Shown: one piece after another, positions 1-12,500 of the stretch
Layout of the letters: the number at the start of each line of letters is the position of its first letter
Numbering within the stretch: the first letter of the stretch is position 1
Source: Leucocoprinus leucothites
Taxonomy: Eukaryota; Basidiomycota; Agaricomycetes; Agaricales; Agaricaceae
NCBI GenBank assembly: GCA_013368445.1
Contig: JAACJO010000005.1
Span: 930,001 to 994,000 of the forward strand
Reading direction: 5' to 3'
DNA: 64,000 nt
Made by a program: the position numbers and the translations under genes
Notes under the pieces: model-generated
What the model saw: only the letters and a program-made list of their open reading frames with translations
Told to the model about the DNA's origin: nothing
The model's database searches: none

Positions 1-3000
1 TAACCGGGAAACACTGACGCTTCGAGTCCGCGCAGAAGCTGGGTCCCAAGTTTCTTAGTAATTGCAACCTCAACTACCACTATAATCTGATCGTCACCTT
101 AAACCAGGAAGGCGGACAAGAGTTCTCACCTTTAGCTAACTTTGGTGCATGCTTAAAGATTGTGAGGGCATCAAGCTGCGGTTGCGTGTCTCCCCTCCGC
201 ATTTCAGTAGAATTAAGAGAGATGTTTCCGAGGACGGCCTAAGGTTGAGTCAGCCCCCTGCGTCCGACCATTGGCCATGCCCTCACTTGAAGAAGCAAAA
301 ACACTTTATCACGTGCTTTTTCGACCTTTGGAACAGAGAAACGAATATCATTATGAGTGCGTAATTCATTGTATACCTGCACTCCGGATCAGCTGGTTGA
401 ATAATTTCCCGCGAAAAGCAACTGTACAGCTCTCTCTGAAGCTCTGAGCCGAAGCGTGGAGAATCTAAGGAAATCCTCTTAGAGTGGCCTTTTCAGATAC
501 GAAATGTAAGAAGCAGTGTACTCCTCGGCAGCAGCTATGACTTCTAGCTGTTGTGGGACACATCAATCTCAGGAGCTTAAGCAATGCATAGAGAACGTAC
601 CACTTCTCGCAAACTCAGCTTTTCAGGAAGATTCATGATACTGGCCATCTTTGCTGGTGTAAGACGATTGTAGAGACTAAGGCCATTGGTGACACTGACC
701 GTGGACTGTCGGACGTAGAACTGGCCGGTACATCAGTTATTCTGCAGGACTGTGTTTCCGTGATTGAATACCTTCGACATTATATCTCCATATTCAGTGG
801 ACTCTAGTGTGTCTCCCGAGTCGAAAAGGGAACGCTGTATCAGGTTGGTGGACTCTAATTTCCCAATGTTTTGAAGTATAATCCCGTCCAGATTCTCCTT
901 CCAGCCTTCCCCCATCTGCTTTATCGCATAGTAATCGGGGTTCTGTTGCAACCTCTGGAACAGGAATGAGCCGCGCAGCCAATCTTTAGCATCCTGTGAA
1001 CTTGTGATCGTCCCCAGGGCAATCTCTGAGTTCAGATGCTCAAGCATATTGTGATGCAAGGAACTTTCCAGGATTGTTTTCCCTTGCGTCAAGGATTGAT
1101 ACTTGCTAACCAGTTGTGGTTCGCACATGATGATTGCGATCCCATCTTTGTCTAGAATAACAGATGAGCATGAACATGGGCCAAACAACATAGTGGACTT
1201 ACCAAATTGAGGACGTCCCTAAATTGCTTACATTTTGAGAAATACACTACCCGAGGAGAGAATAAAGACGAACGGCGCGTCCAATCATCTGCATTATGTC
1301 CAAGTCGCTATATTCGACGTTTCTGTTGTTCTGAAACAGTTTGACTCCACGAATTACCACTGTATGGGCAGCTTCAACAAAATCAGAAGTTTCCCAGATA
1401 ATAAAAGGCTTGAAGGGGCCTACGAAGGTTGACACCAACAGAGAGTGTCTATTCAATAAGATCAATAAGATCAACATTTATTGGATACATTGACTTTACC
1501 GAAGTCGCAATAAGGATGCGCAAAGCACCATCCAGGAATAAAATTTCGACCAGCCGACGGTCACCTATACCGAGGCCGGCGTGATGAACGCCGATTCCGT
1601 TTCTTGCCAAGTCTGAAAGAACACGCCCAACAATGAACAATCAAAAAACTAGACAGGACCGGTAGAGGCGACACCTTGCAAGCGCTTATCTTGGAACCGG
1701 GCATCAAGCCTAATAATATACGTCAGGAAATGCGGAGGACCTGGAAATCTTTAGCTACACACTGAGGTGCTCGAACCCAGGGCAATCTCTCTTTTCGCTT
1801 TTTTGCTTCTTCATATGCCTTCAAGAGTGTCATAGCAGTAGTGACCGTTCCTAAAACAGGGGAAGCTCAATGGGATAGAGATGCAAGAGGGTAAAACTGA
1901 AAACCCTTGCGAGTCGAACAAAAGATCAAAATGGGCTTCATGACCGAGTACTGCTGAAGGACCGGGAAAAGTTGAGTATCCAAGGCAGTGGCATATTGAA
2001 ACTCGTTTTGCTTAGGCGAGCGAGGTACGCCAACCACGAATCGCGCCAATTTGCATGGGCGATACTCTTCTCCAAACTGGAAGACATCGTGAGGCAATTA
2101 TAGATACTGATGGCTGGGGCATTTTACCTCAAGAACACGACAGGCGGTGCTAGAATCACGGTTGCTACATATCCAGTTTGCGATGTCACGGATGTTGGGA
2201 ACGGTGGCAGAGACCAGGAGGAACCTCATGGACTCGTTTCGTGCTTTCATACGCGATATCACAACTTCCAGGGTGCTTCCCCTACTTTCGTTTAGTATAT
2301 GCACCTATAAGGGGGGTTCAATAAGGTAACGTGGAGTAGTTATGAGAAACGTCACTTCGTCTACTAGAAATAATTGGATTTGTGCAAGGATACTGCAATT
2401 ATCTTGCCTGCCGTCTGTCTGAGCGATAATATTTGCAAAAGAGGATTCGGAAAATACCAGGTGCGCGTCAAGCTATCCCACTTTTCCGCCTTGAATGTTG
2501 GGTCAATGAAATATCCAATGTAGGAAGGGAGGGAAATGACCGTTGTGACACTAGTCATTGTGAGTAACTAGTAAGTATCAGGATAGCAATTGATCCAAGT
2601 ACATGATGGAACTCTCTTTCGCGTCTCCCCAGGAGCTGCGACCAACTTGTACGGTGTCCCCAGTAAGTTCACACACTATGTACATTTCAGTACAACAGTA
2701 AGGCCGCTCAAAGTGTACAGCATACCTTTGATTCCAAGGGGATCGAATTTCGTGGTCCAGTCACGGGATCTCTCGGAGCACAGAGCCTAGAGTTATAGAG
2801 GGTAGATGGACATCAGAAACCCCAGAATCAGAGATACACACCTTAGTTGGTGCCATATAGACTATTTTTGACTGGGCGAATTCGGGCTGGCTCAGCAATG
2901 CGATGATGGCAAGTTCAAAGAGGACAGTCTTTCCACTTCCGGTTGGTGCTGTGGGGGAATTGAGTACTAGTCAAACAACATGGACCATCCATAATCTTCA

Positions 3001-3879
3001 CCGCTAACCACCTTAAAAGAAACAAGTTCAAGGTGCATGGTTGGGGATAAGGCAAGTCGCCACCTACCAAGTCTTGAGTGGAAGATGTGATCTATAAGAT
3101 AATTGTGGTGCTTCAATATCAGGGAGTGGTCAGAGTATCGCATAACACCTGCATGATCAAAGCAGCGAGATTGCATAGCATTGAACGTAGAAAATTTGAA
3201 AATGCCACGGAACATATCGGCTGAATTTAGAAACCTGGTGAGCGAGAGTCAACTAGTAGGGGTGAGCACCAACGCAAATCCGAGGTTGCCCGTCTCTCGC
3301 CACGGAGCGTTGGCGTCATATTATGATGACTTCCCACTTTATGTGGATTTCGATCATCTTGGGACACCCTGTGCTGGGTACGGTGTATATGCGTGCTGTG
3401 TTCTTCATTTCTGGATTGGTCAAACACTGAAGCAGTCCAGACAAACAATATCAGCATTAACTCGGCAACTGCTCGAAATTCGTTCAACAGATGTTATCAC
3501 TGCGACTCTCTGATGTTGCTTGTTCGTTAGATATCTGCATAGGTTCTATTGCTGCTGATAGCCCGTCACTGTGCGGGTCAATATCGGGGCCAGGCCCGAA
3601 TTGCTTGTATTGACAGCTGGGGACCTGGTTAAGACCATAGATACCTCCAAAGCGTGCAGGGGGTGAAGGAGAAGACGTCACTGCAAGAATATAAGTAAAG
3701 CGGATAATTTCAGCCAGCATATACTTACATAGTCGGTTCATGTAGTCGTCAAAGCCACCTTCTGGTAATTCGGCCGAGTGCTGAGGGTTACCCTCAGGAT
3801 GTACATGATCACTAGTGTAACAGAGATAGTCGTATTCATCCTGTAAGAAATGAGATTGGCCGTCGTCCATGGGGTGCAT
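1..3879 (-). CDS. MER3: MER3/HFM1-type meiotic DNA helicase, partial (C-terminus beyond left edge)
   Basis: This is a Ski2-like superfamily 2 helicase of the MER3/HFM1 family, which promotes meiotic crossovers by unwinding and stabilising recombination intermediates. Reading leftwards on the minus strand I see a poorly conserved N-terminal region (about 3879-3480), then FNAMQSRCFDH (about 3180), Walker A PTGSGKT (about 2950) and a DEVH box split by an intron at 2305-2355. These are followed by SATVPN (about 2220), the HFM1-like stretch around FGEEYRPCKLA (about 2060), HHAGL (about 1590) and QMIGRA/GRPQF. A Sec63-type region (LSLREV, RLRASERA, VYNELR, QPQLDALTIFKHAP) runs to position 1 and is still open there. 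Introns are about 44-55 nt and interrupt several motifs, so the gene appears as broken frames when unspliced. I take ATG 3879 as the start; an in-frame ATG follows at 3870. The family call is firm; exact exon joints near 450-560 are uncertain. Confidence 0.9.
2305..2355 (-). other. 51-nt intron splitting the DEVH box of the MER3 helicase
   Basis: The minus-strand exon ends with GAC GAA (Asp-Glu) and the next begins GTG CAT (Val-His). The DEVH helicase motif exists only after this GT-AG intron is removed. Confidence 0.8.
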
Positions 3880-4089
3880 CAGGGACAGGATGAATCAATA
3901 ATATGTATTCTGTATTCGAGTACTTGTGGAATGTCTTCAGGGTTCGACGCGTGACGTCGTGTCAAGTGACATCGACCTTCCCTATCCCGTGACGACGCGC
4001 CCGGATTGATGAGGGTAATCAAGATATTGCCATAACCTGGCATAACGTTCCGGCAACCCAACTGCTGGCATACTACCGTCCTTTAAATC
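3880..4089. promoter_or_regulatory. Shared divergent promoter between MER3 and CKS1
   Basis: Only 210 bp separate the start codons of a meiotic helicase (minus) and a cell-cycle regulator (plus). Positions 3947-3952 read ACGCGT, the core of the MluI cell-cycle box bound by MBF-type factors. It overlaps TGACGTCG (3952-3959), one base from a CRE palindrome. A second GACGCGCC-like element lies near 3994. Such 6-mers also occur by chance elsewhere in the window, so function is inference from motif plus position. Confidence 0.45.
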
Positions 4090-4574
4090 ATGGCTTCATC
4101 GCAGACTGCCCAGCAGCTTGTTGCACAGAAAGAAGCAGCACGAAAGCTGGAGGAGTATATTGAAAAGTAAACCACAGTCGTTTTTCTCTCCTTGTCGACT
4201 AACAGCACTCCCTGACAGAATCCACTACTCTGACCGTTACTCCGATGATCATTACGAGTATCGCCATGTCATATTACCCAAACAGCTCCTCAAAATGATC
4301 CCAAAGCATTACTTCTGCCAAGATGACTCGGGGACACTGCGGTTATTGGAGGAGCATGAATGGCGGGGAATTGGCATCACCCAGAGTCTTGGTTGGGAGC
4401 ATTATGAGGTCCACGGTACGTGTAGTAATTTTAAGCCTATGTGGGCCTTATGTTAATACCGGTGCAGCACCTGAACCCCACGTCCTTCTCTTCCGTCGAG
4501 CAAAGAACTACGAGCCTCCGAACCCGCAGGCCGCCAGGAGCAAATCAGCTGCAGATGCTAGTCGTAGAAAGTGA
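4090..4574 (+). CDS. CKS1: Cyclin-dependent kinase regulatory subunit CKS1/Suc1
   Basis: CKS1/Suc1 is a small adaptor that binds Cdk1 and reads phosphothreonine on substrates, needed for mitotic progression and Cdk substrate processivity. Three exons are visible: 4090-4166, 4219-4415 and 4468-4574, with introns of 52 nt each. The spliced protein is about 126 residues. It contains the family hallmarks in order: the [10 protein letters not shown] core, [10 protein letters not shown], the [20 protein letters not shown] anion-site and loop region, and [10 protein letters not shown] short charged tail with alanine and arginine follows. All phases are consistent (25 codons plus 2 nt in exon 1). It is divergent from the MER3 gene across a 210-bp spacer. 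Recognition is certain. Confidence 0.97.
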
Positions 4575-4820
4575 ATCGTCGGACTGGGCCAGCCTTGAAC
4601 TGAATGTTTCCCTAAGATTAGCGCTCATCTCATTGGGTACATGGACGTTCCTTAGTTCATCGATTTTCTTCGTGTTCTGTATTTGTTGTATTATGCTCTG
4701 AATTGCTCTCCACTTATCGCAATATCCTTTTTACTATGACCAATCATGTATTCGATTCAGATCACCTTCGACCAGAGTGGAGGTGAAACCCGTGCAAACT
4801 TAACAGTAAAACGCATCTAT

Positions 4821-7800
4821 TCAGAACTTGGGGGTAGGAAGGTCCCCCCATTGAACCATTGGGCCAGGATCGATAGATAGGCCCAGGCTTTGCTTGAATG
4901 CCTGTACGTCCTTAATATATGTGGCTTTGGAAACTATAGGGTTTACGTCTTCCCCCTCTATCGGATGCATTGCAATACATTGGTCAATCCCCGCAAGCAT
5001 ACTCGCAGTATCCTCCCGACCTGCTAACGCAGTCGCCCAGAACTCGGTGAAATCTGTGAGTAACGGCGGTCCATCTGAAAACAACCGCTTATCATTAATG
5101 CCGTCAGGGTCAAAACCTCCAGAACGAAGCTTCTCTTCAAACGCTTGCGATGCTGCCCAGCTCACCCTCCTCGTACGAGGTTTCTGAGCGACCATGTGAA
5201 CGGATGCTTTGGCACGCACTGATGATAGTGGGTCAATGCGTGTTCGGAATAATTGGAGGATATCAGCTTTCTCGACGGAATCCAAAAGTTCAGCGTCCTC
5301 GTATCCTGTAAAATCATGAGCTCCAAAGAACTTTTCGTCTATCGAAACGCACGTCTTAAGAAATCCCATTGGCCAGAAGTGACGTGAGCCTGGAAACGCG
5401 ACGATTCTTCGGAAAGGTTCTTGACGACCTCCAGCCACTTCTTCCTCAAGCTCGTCTTATGTTCTTCCAGTTCCTCCACGGTCATCTCCTCCAACTTTGA
5501 CCTCATGCCGTCAAGGAATTTCTCGACTCTTTGCTCTAAGTAGCCAGGAGTTTTCTCGCTCTGTACTACTATCCGTAAGCCCCGTTCGCTGGATCCAGGG
5601 AGGCTCCATGTGCTGGCAGAAACAATGTAACCCAGCTGCTCTTGAGTACGAAGGACGTTAAAGGCGGGTTCAGCTAAGATTTGTGTCAACAGCGCTGCCG
5701 TGACGCGAAGACGTTGGTCCGCAATTGGTCCATAATGAAGGTAGTATGTCAGTGCTGAATTTGCCTGATTCGGATTTGACAGTGGAAGGGACCAAATATA
5801 ATTGGAACCTGATGAGTTATGAGGGGAAAGGAACTACTCATGTTTATAACTACACGTACCCTGAGGAAGGATCAAAGCACGTTCGTTTAATTGAGTTTGG
5901 GATAAGCTAGTAGGCTGAAGGTCTTCTTCGACTGCATCTGCAATCTTGAGAGCTTCCTGCAGGACTCAGGTAAGGTGTTTTCCGAGATCGAACATACAAA
6001 AAGAAGCATACATCCTTATAGATATTCCCGGTAACTAGCATCCGCAGATGTACCTCCGAGAACAACATCTTCGCATGCAGGTCAATGTCTTCGACCGTTA
6101 TAGCTTTGAGACATGATTAGCTTTTATGACGCAAACTTTGATAGGAGACGTACAAGGGAGTTCTTTCAGTTCCTCTTCTATGGTCCATTGCTTCTCAGTG
6201 AGCAGATAGCGCCCAAAATAGTCCGATACCGAGTAAGATTGCCCAAGGAAGAAGTTGCGCCACTCTCTTGCAATCTAGAGGTGGAGATAAGTAGACTTCT
6301 CAGCGCTCTCGTAGCTGAGTGTGCATTTACCTGCTCCTTCATAACAGCCAATCGATCGGGTTTGGCTTTGAGCTTCCTCGCTTTCTCCATAACGGCTCGA
6401 ATGAGTGTGGCCAGTTTGTCATTGTACCCTCCCGTGAATACGTATAACCCGGTAGTAGTATTGCTGAAGTGATAGGACAAGCCGGCCAGATCAGCATCAT
6501 ATGCGAACTCCGTCAGTGTGTCATTCACGAGGTCGGTATAGAGTCTAGGTGAGAAGTCAGAGGTAATTCAAGATGCTGAATAGGACTAGCTACCTTGTGA
6601 CGACTGCTGCTCGAGGGGTGGCATAACTTGCTGGACTACATGTTTATGAGCACCTGTGCTTCTATAGATTGATTGTCGATATTCACCTCCGGATGTCAAT
6701 CATGACGAATGCTTTGGGAATCCAAAACCGATCGTCTTTTTTATGCCAGAGAGTAGTCAACGGAGTTTGACGGATCATGTGTGGTCGTCTCAATGGCTAA
6801 AACTGAGTGAGCAGCCACGAACGCGGAGAATATTTCTCACTGTGTGAAGTACCTCAGATATTTGGCGTTTGTCAACGTCAAGATTTGACGGGATGAATGC
6901 ATTGGGTCCTGGTAGAAACAGCTCAGCTATGTCGTTTCCTGTTTCTGCCTAATGGCGAGATGAGTGTCGTAGTTAGGGCTGTCGCTCGCGATATGAACCA
7001 ACCTGGTCTATAAAACTCTTCTCAAATCGTGTGACATTGTAATCGGTACCATACCAGGGCTCTTTCACCCAGTATAAATCGGGTCGAATCTTGCTGTGCT
7101 CGACTCCCTTGGCCATAAGAACAACACGGCCTTCCGATATATTAAAAGAGTCCAGGTAGCGGCGGATGGTGAACTCTTCATTTCTACTCTCTTCACCGGT
7201 ACCCCACTCCCAGGTCAACTGTGGTCCACTGATCAGCTGCTCGGGAGGGACAGGCCAGTTCATATGTTCAGTTATCCAAGTGGCGTAGTTATCGGGACGT
7301 CGTTTTTCAGCGAATTGGAATCTGATAGAAGAAAGAGTAGTGATCTCCTTTTGGTGATAAGCCTCGAACTTGGAGGTCCTTAGTAAAGAGAGATACTTGA
7401 ACGCTGCCAGGATTATGGATTGATGATTTTCTACGATCAGCGAGCATTCAGCCAGGAGTACTTCAGCCAGGGAAAGTGTAGCACGTACTGAACCCTTCCT
7501 CTGTCAAATGCATGGTAATCTTAAACATGGCAAATGCGCGGGCCAAATTCTGAGGTCCAGAGGATAACGAAGTTATCCAACCCTTGCCTTTCAGGTAAGA
7601 ATGTAAAGATCCTGGGCCTTCGTGCCCAATTAGATGAGATATAAAGTTTGCCGGTTTATAGCGCCAGAGAGGAGGTTGATATTCAAGAGGGAAAGAGATC
7701 TCAAGTCCATGAAAGTCCATGATGGTTTGCACAGACACCAGTGTCTACTCTTCATTGAATAACATGATTTCACTGTAACAATGGCACGCACCCCTTTTTC

Positions 7801-9030
7801 ATCTCTTCCAAAAGGATGGTCATTAATCATTGGTAGAGGATCCTTTCCACGGTTGGATATAGGAGAGAATAATTTTGAAGCCAAACCGGAGAGCTCGTCC
7901 AGTGATTCTGGTTTGCGGGTTCTAAATAAACGGTTGAATCTAATGGATACCGGCATACCTTTCCCGATAATACAAAGATTCATACGACTTGCACAATACT
8001 CTTCTGTCCACCACTCTATAAGTCGTCGGCGTATCTCACGTCCAACCACGCCGCCATCATCGTCGGTTTCGGAGGGCGTCGGGGATGGAATCCTAGATGG
8101 AGAGTTCGATGAAGCGAGAACTATACTTCCTGGTGGTGACATATCCAGCTTTCCCTGTGCTTTGAGCTCCCTTGCTGCTTTTGATAAGCTATCGCGGTTG
8201 CCAGTTCCAAATTTACTCCAAACATGGCCCGGCTTACTAAGATGCTTGTTAAGCTGGAAGATACGCCAAACATCCGCCTGATGATTCTTCTTGTTCTCTG
8301 AATCAACAGCATTCAGCTCTCGGGACGTGCAAGAAGGCGCGAAGAGTGGTGAGTGGAAAAATCCAGAGAAACGCTCGAGGGCACCCGTCAAGGCCGATGT
8401 GGTGACGTTGAAGTAATAGTTGGTGTTTGTCGTTGAAGTGTAAGCGTTAGATCCACCGTTATTCTTCGACAGATACTGTAATATCATAAGCGAAAGTAAA
8501 ATGAGCTTGTGGTCTAGCACCTACTTCTTGATACTCATTCTCACGAGGGAATCGTTCGGTGCCCTGGAAAAAGTTAGCGATTTATTCAAATTTTAAGGGG
8601 TGACCATGCCCACCATGAACAAAAGATGTTCGCAGAAATGGGCAAGTCCAGGCATGTCCGGCTATCATTCCAGGTATAAGTCGGACACCAGATAGAGTAT
8701 CAGAAATGAACGTACGGGGTCACGAAGATGGCCTACAGCAGCATCAAGACTGGCCGCAGCTTTATCCGTCTCATTGTCATGGATAAGAGTGGCCTTCAAA
8801 CCGTTATCTAGCTGGATGATGCGATATTCTCGCTCATCTCGCGGAGATTTTTCTACCGGTTTTGTGAACACTGAATAGGGAGGTATGTTGGCGTCGACAG
8901 GGACGACACGTTTCCAGTCGGGCCCAGAAAGTGTTGTCATTGGAGAGCACCAGCTCAAAGAAGGAAAACGTTGAAGATAGTGGGCCTGGAGCTGTACCAC
9001 TCGATGAGAGAGCAGTGCGCGTCCAAGCAT
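4821..9030 (-). CDS. STE23: Insulysin-type M16 metalloprotease (Ste23/insulin-degrading enzyme)
   Basis: This is a zinc metallopeptidase of the insulysin family, which degrades small peptides; the yeast member Ste23 acts in a-factor processing. The inverted zinc motif HFCEH is encoded near 8610. It is followed by the GTERFPRENEY stretch (about 8550), NNGGSNAYTS, and the third-ligand region ELNAVDSE (about 8310). Further on are LIGHEGPGSL (about 7630), YAYDADLAGL (about 6500), NVLRTQEQLGYIVS (about 5640) and a C-terminus ending at 4821. The length and all M16 sub-domains are as expected (about 1,100 residues) with roughly ten short introns. The first ATG (9030) adds a 30-residue basic, amphipathic leader resembling a mitochondrial presequence; a second ATG near 8940 gives the usual cytosolic start. 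A GTGAGT donor-like site near 9107 suggests a 5'UTR intron. Confidence 0.93.
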
Positions 9031-9589
9031 TTGAACAATCAGCTCGCCCAGAAACGGATGAAGATTATTGTATTAGTCAGCATATTCCCTGACTCATGTG
9101 GTACTCACCCATACCATAACAGGCGGCGATTGGCCGAAACGGTACTCTTATCTTCCAGATGCATGTACCGTCGTGGTCCCTAGTTCCAACTATATCCGCA
9201 ACAATCTCTCGATTGAGCCTCTGCCATCTATTTGGACCCGATAAAATTGAACCAGAAGAAACCGCAGCAAGTACCTATTAGAATAATCCAAAAAGCTATG
9301 ACGCCAACATTATTCAAACTAAAATAGGAGCAGATGGTAGAAATTAAGTGCTGTATCCAAAATCCGTCGCCGTAACCACTTGGCCTCATCCTTGTCAGAC
9401 GTCGGTTGCCGACTTGGGCCTCGTTATTCGGCAGCCAGCCAGCCCGATTGGTACTTTACAAGGACACTTCACTCTATTATCCATACTTAATCGGTTCAAT
9501 GCACATTAACAAAACATATGGCTAGTCCAAGCTGTGGCATAATGATACTGAAATATAGCACAACATCCTCATCCTATCCCAGACGGAGG
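9031..9589. other. Spacer between Ste23 start and membrane-protein stop
   Basis: About 560 bp with no supported gene. It holds the Ste23 upstream region, including a probable 5'UTR intron (minus-strand donor near 9107), and the 3' end of the next minus-strand gene. Confidence 0.6.
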
Positions 9590-12500
9590 TCATGAGAACA
9601 ACAAATATTCAACCACTTCCCAGATCGTCCTTCCATATCGAGTCAGCGTCTCCTTGGTAGAAGAGACGGAAAGATCGGGCAATGAAATAAACTCGAGCCT
9701 AGCGCGCAGGTTTTCCAAGCCCAGTTTTTCCCACAGAGAGCTGTCAAGGTTTGGAGAGAGCTCATGCCGGGAGACCGTAGGGGCCGAAAAGGGGGCAGAG
9801 CCGGCTGCGGATGAGATGAATGACGTTATTGAAGAAAGGGTTGCCGTGGACAAGGTCATAGATGACGCGCCCTGCTTAATACTAGGGGATGATGAACCCA
9901 TGGGGTAGCTTGTGGGGTGCCGAGAGCTGGAGGGACAATCGGTAACCGTAGTCGCAAGTGTAACCGTCACTGTTGCTGCCTCTGGCAGGTCGGCCAAGAT
10001 TTGATTTAGCTGATGTTTCAATGGCTCATGAGGATACACCCTTGGGCTCAGGTCGATCTTTTGATAGAGGTGTGTCACGAGCAAACACAATAACAGAAGG
10101 GCGTTGGTGAACCATAGCCACGCAGACGAAGCCCTTGACTTCGTGGGCTTGATTGAGAGACAGACTCGTGGAGAGAAGAGCTCCCCTTGGGCAAAATTTA
10201 GCAAGCTTTGACCGTAAGCATTTGTGTGCTGGTGTCCTAAGTTTGAGTGAATTGGCAAGCATGTAAAACCTGAGACAATTTAGTCAGAACTTCAAAATTC
10301 CGCGCCTGATCTTTGGCCAAACTCACCTTCTACCGATTTCAATTTCACGTGCAATCTTCTGATAGGCAAGGTAAACGTTGGCAACAACAAATCCCACCGT
10401 TTCCCCTTATTCCGACTTAAAAACCAGGCCAATCCGGTTTGTTCATCTGTGACGATATAATCGATGACAACCTTATCTCCAGTAGAAGGACCAACTTGTA
10501 TCTTCACCCAGTTCACCCATTCAGTGCCTTCCACTCTCTCGAAAGGAGCTCCTGGAAGGGTCTCTCCATTCAATGGTTGCTTTTCAATATCGGTGATCGC
10601 GTATTGCACGGAGACACCATCGACGCTGGCACCTGCAATTTGAACTTTTGGGGAGCATGTTTCATCGTTGTCAGGTAATGATGTACGTGACGAGCTCGGG
10701 CCGATTCGGGCTAACCCAAATTCCAACCACTCTGTCTCAGTATTGACAGGCGTACTCAGGTGTATCCTGACAGCGTAGGCATCGGGTATGAAGGAACGGG
10801 GGGAAACGAGCGGTGTCACGACTGCTTTGACTGAATGGATGAGGAGGGGACTAGGCCGAATCTGGCGGAGGTGATTCAATGGGCGTGTTGTGCTCGGTGA
10901 TACTCGCGATAGGGGGCTGCGAATCGGGGTCCGAGGGTGTGCAGAGGAAATTTTGTCATGTCGGCCGCCGACAGTTTTGAGAGCAATTCGACCACCTCCC
11001 TCGCTGCATCGAGTTGAACCACCCTTTTGAAGCACTGTTTTTCGCGTTTGTGGGTCCTTCGAGATGTCGCCAGAGGGACTGTATACCTCTATTGCAATAT
11101 TAGATCCTTCAATCTCGTTTCTAACTATGATCTTGGTCGTTTCCGCGTCAGCAGCCAACACAGAGAAGTGTGGTAAGTTTATGGGCTCGGTTATTTCAGC
11201 ATAATCCAAGAGCAGGTTCGGAGTATGAATGCCGTTGACTCGAGAGACTGTAAGCCTCGGGGTAACTAGGATGGTGCCACGGATAGTAAAAGTGAAGGGG
11301 GTTTTATTTGGAGGAAGGACATCATTCATATTGACATGAAGTGTCAGAGGAGCTCCAGGTGGGCTGACAGAAGTCGACTGCAGCAGTGAGGAAACTGAAG
11401 ATATTGTCCCGAGGTGAGATGCCGTCACATCGTTTAGGCCTTCAAAAGAATACTCGGCAATATTTTGCGAAGGTAAAGGGGCCCTGAGAAGCGACTGGTG
11501 TACAGAGGACGGGCCGTCCTTGGGCCTCCCGCTGGGAAGTGGGAAGGGGTCATCAGCTGGAGAGACAAGAATGGACTGTGATTGCGAATCCACAGAAGAT
11601 GCTCTTGATGAATGCTGATTTGACATGCGCCCAGTTCCAGCGACACCAAATCCCGTATATCCACCACTCCCGCTAACAGTCCACTCCGATGATGATTCGT
11701 CAAACCATTTAACATCAGCATTTTTTGCGACAAGCCCCACATCCATACCCAGTAAAGTGGCCACTCCAGGGAACCATATACCCTTGCAGGACGCTTTGTA
11801 CTCGATGTCCATCACGATGCCTTCCATGTCACCGTCTTCGTCGTGTCGTCTCTTTCCCCGTACCACACATAGTATTTCACCCTTGACGTCTTTAACGCCG
11901 ACCCGTCGCCTAACATCCCCGCTTCCAGCAGCGCCTTCAAAGAATTTCATAGGCTTTGCCCATCGAACACGGACCCGGTCGGTGCTCGGGAAAGTACCCT
12001 GGATCCCAAATCCATCGGGGAACCCGGTTGTAGATGAGTCACTAGACTCATCATCCGCAAAATGATTGTAGGAACCTGTGCGTGCAAGGCGGTTGGATGT
12101 TGTTCGCGTTACATGGGGATCCGAGGTGAGATCCCATGAGTTTGAATCTTCTTCAACCGACGAGAGCGACGCAAATGATGCTGCTGTATTTGAAGGAGAG
12201 AATATTCGAAGTCGAATGTTATTGTGAAGACACCGGGGAGTTGGAATTGAAAGCTGTAGCAAGTTATGTATCAAAAGGTGATTCGATCCAAAAACTCCGT
12301 TCAAGAATTCTTACATGATAAGGAAATCGAGGAGGTCGTGTCACGTATGGAACCCACATGTCCACTGCCGCCATAAAATGTGCGTGGTTACGGTCACCGA
12401 CCGAAAGACGCCGTTTGTTGTGCAATGGTTGGCCATACTCGCTTTCTTGCCGCCCTTGCTGTCGGCTGGGAAAGAATCTCGGCAAGACAAAGGCAATGCT

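Noticed and set aside
149..364. Plus-strand 71-codon open frame at the left edge
   Set aside because: Antisense to the MER3 C-terminal exons, which give recognisable helicase-family sequence on the minus strand.
7781..8281. Plus-strand 166-codon open frame
   Set aside because: Exactly opposite the zinc-protease coding exon of Ste23; sequence is a reverse-complement shadow.
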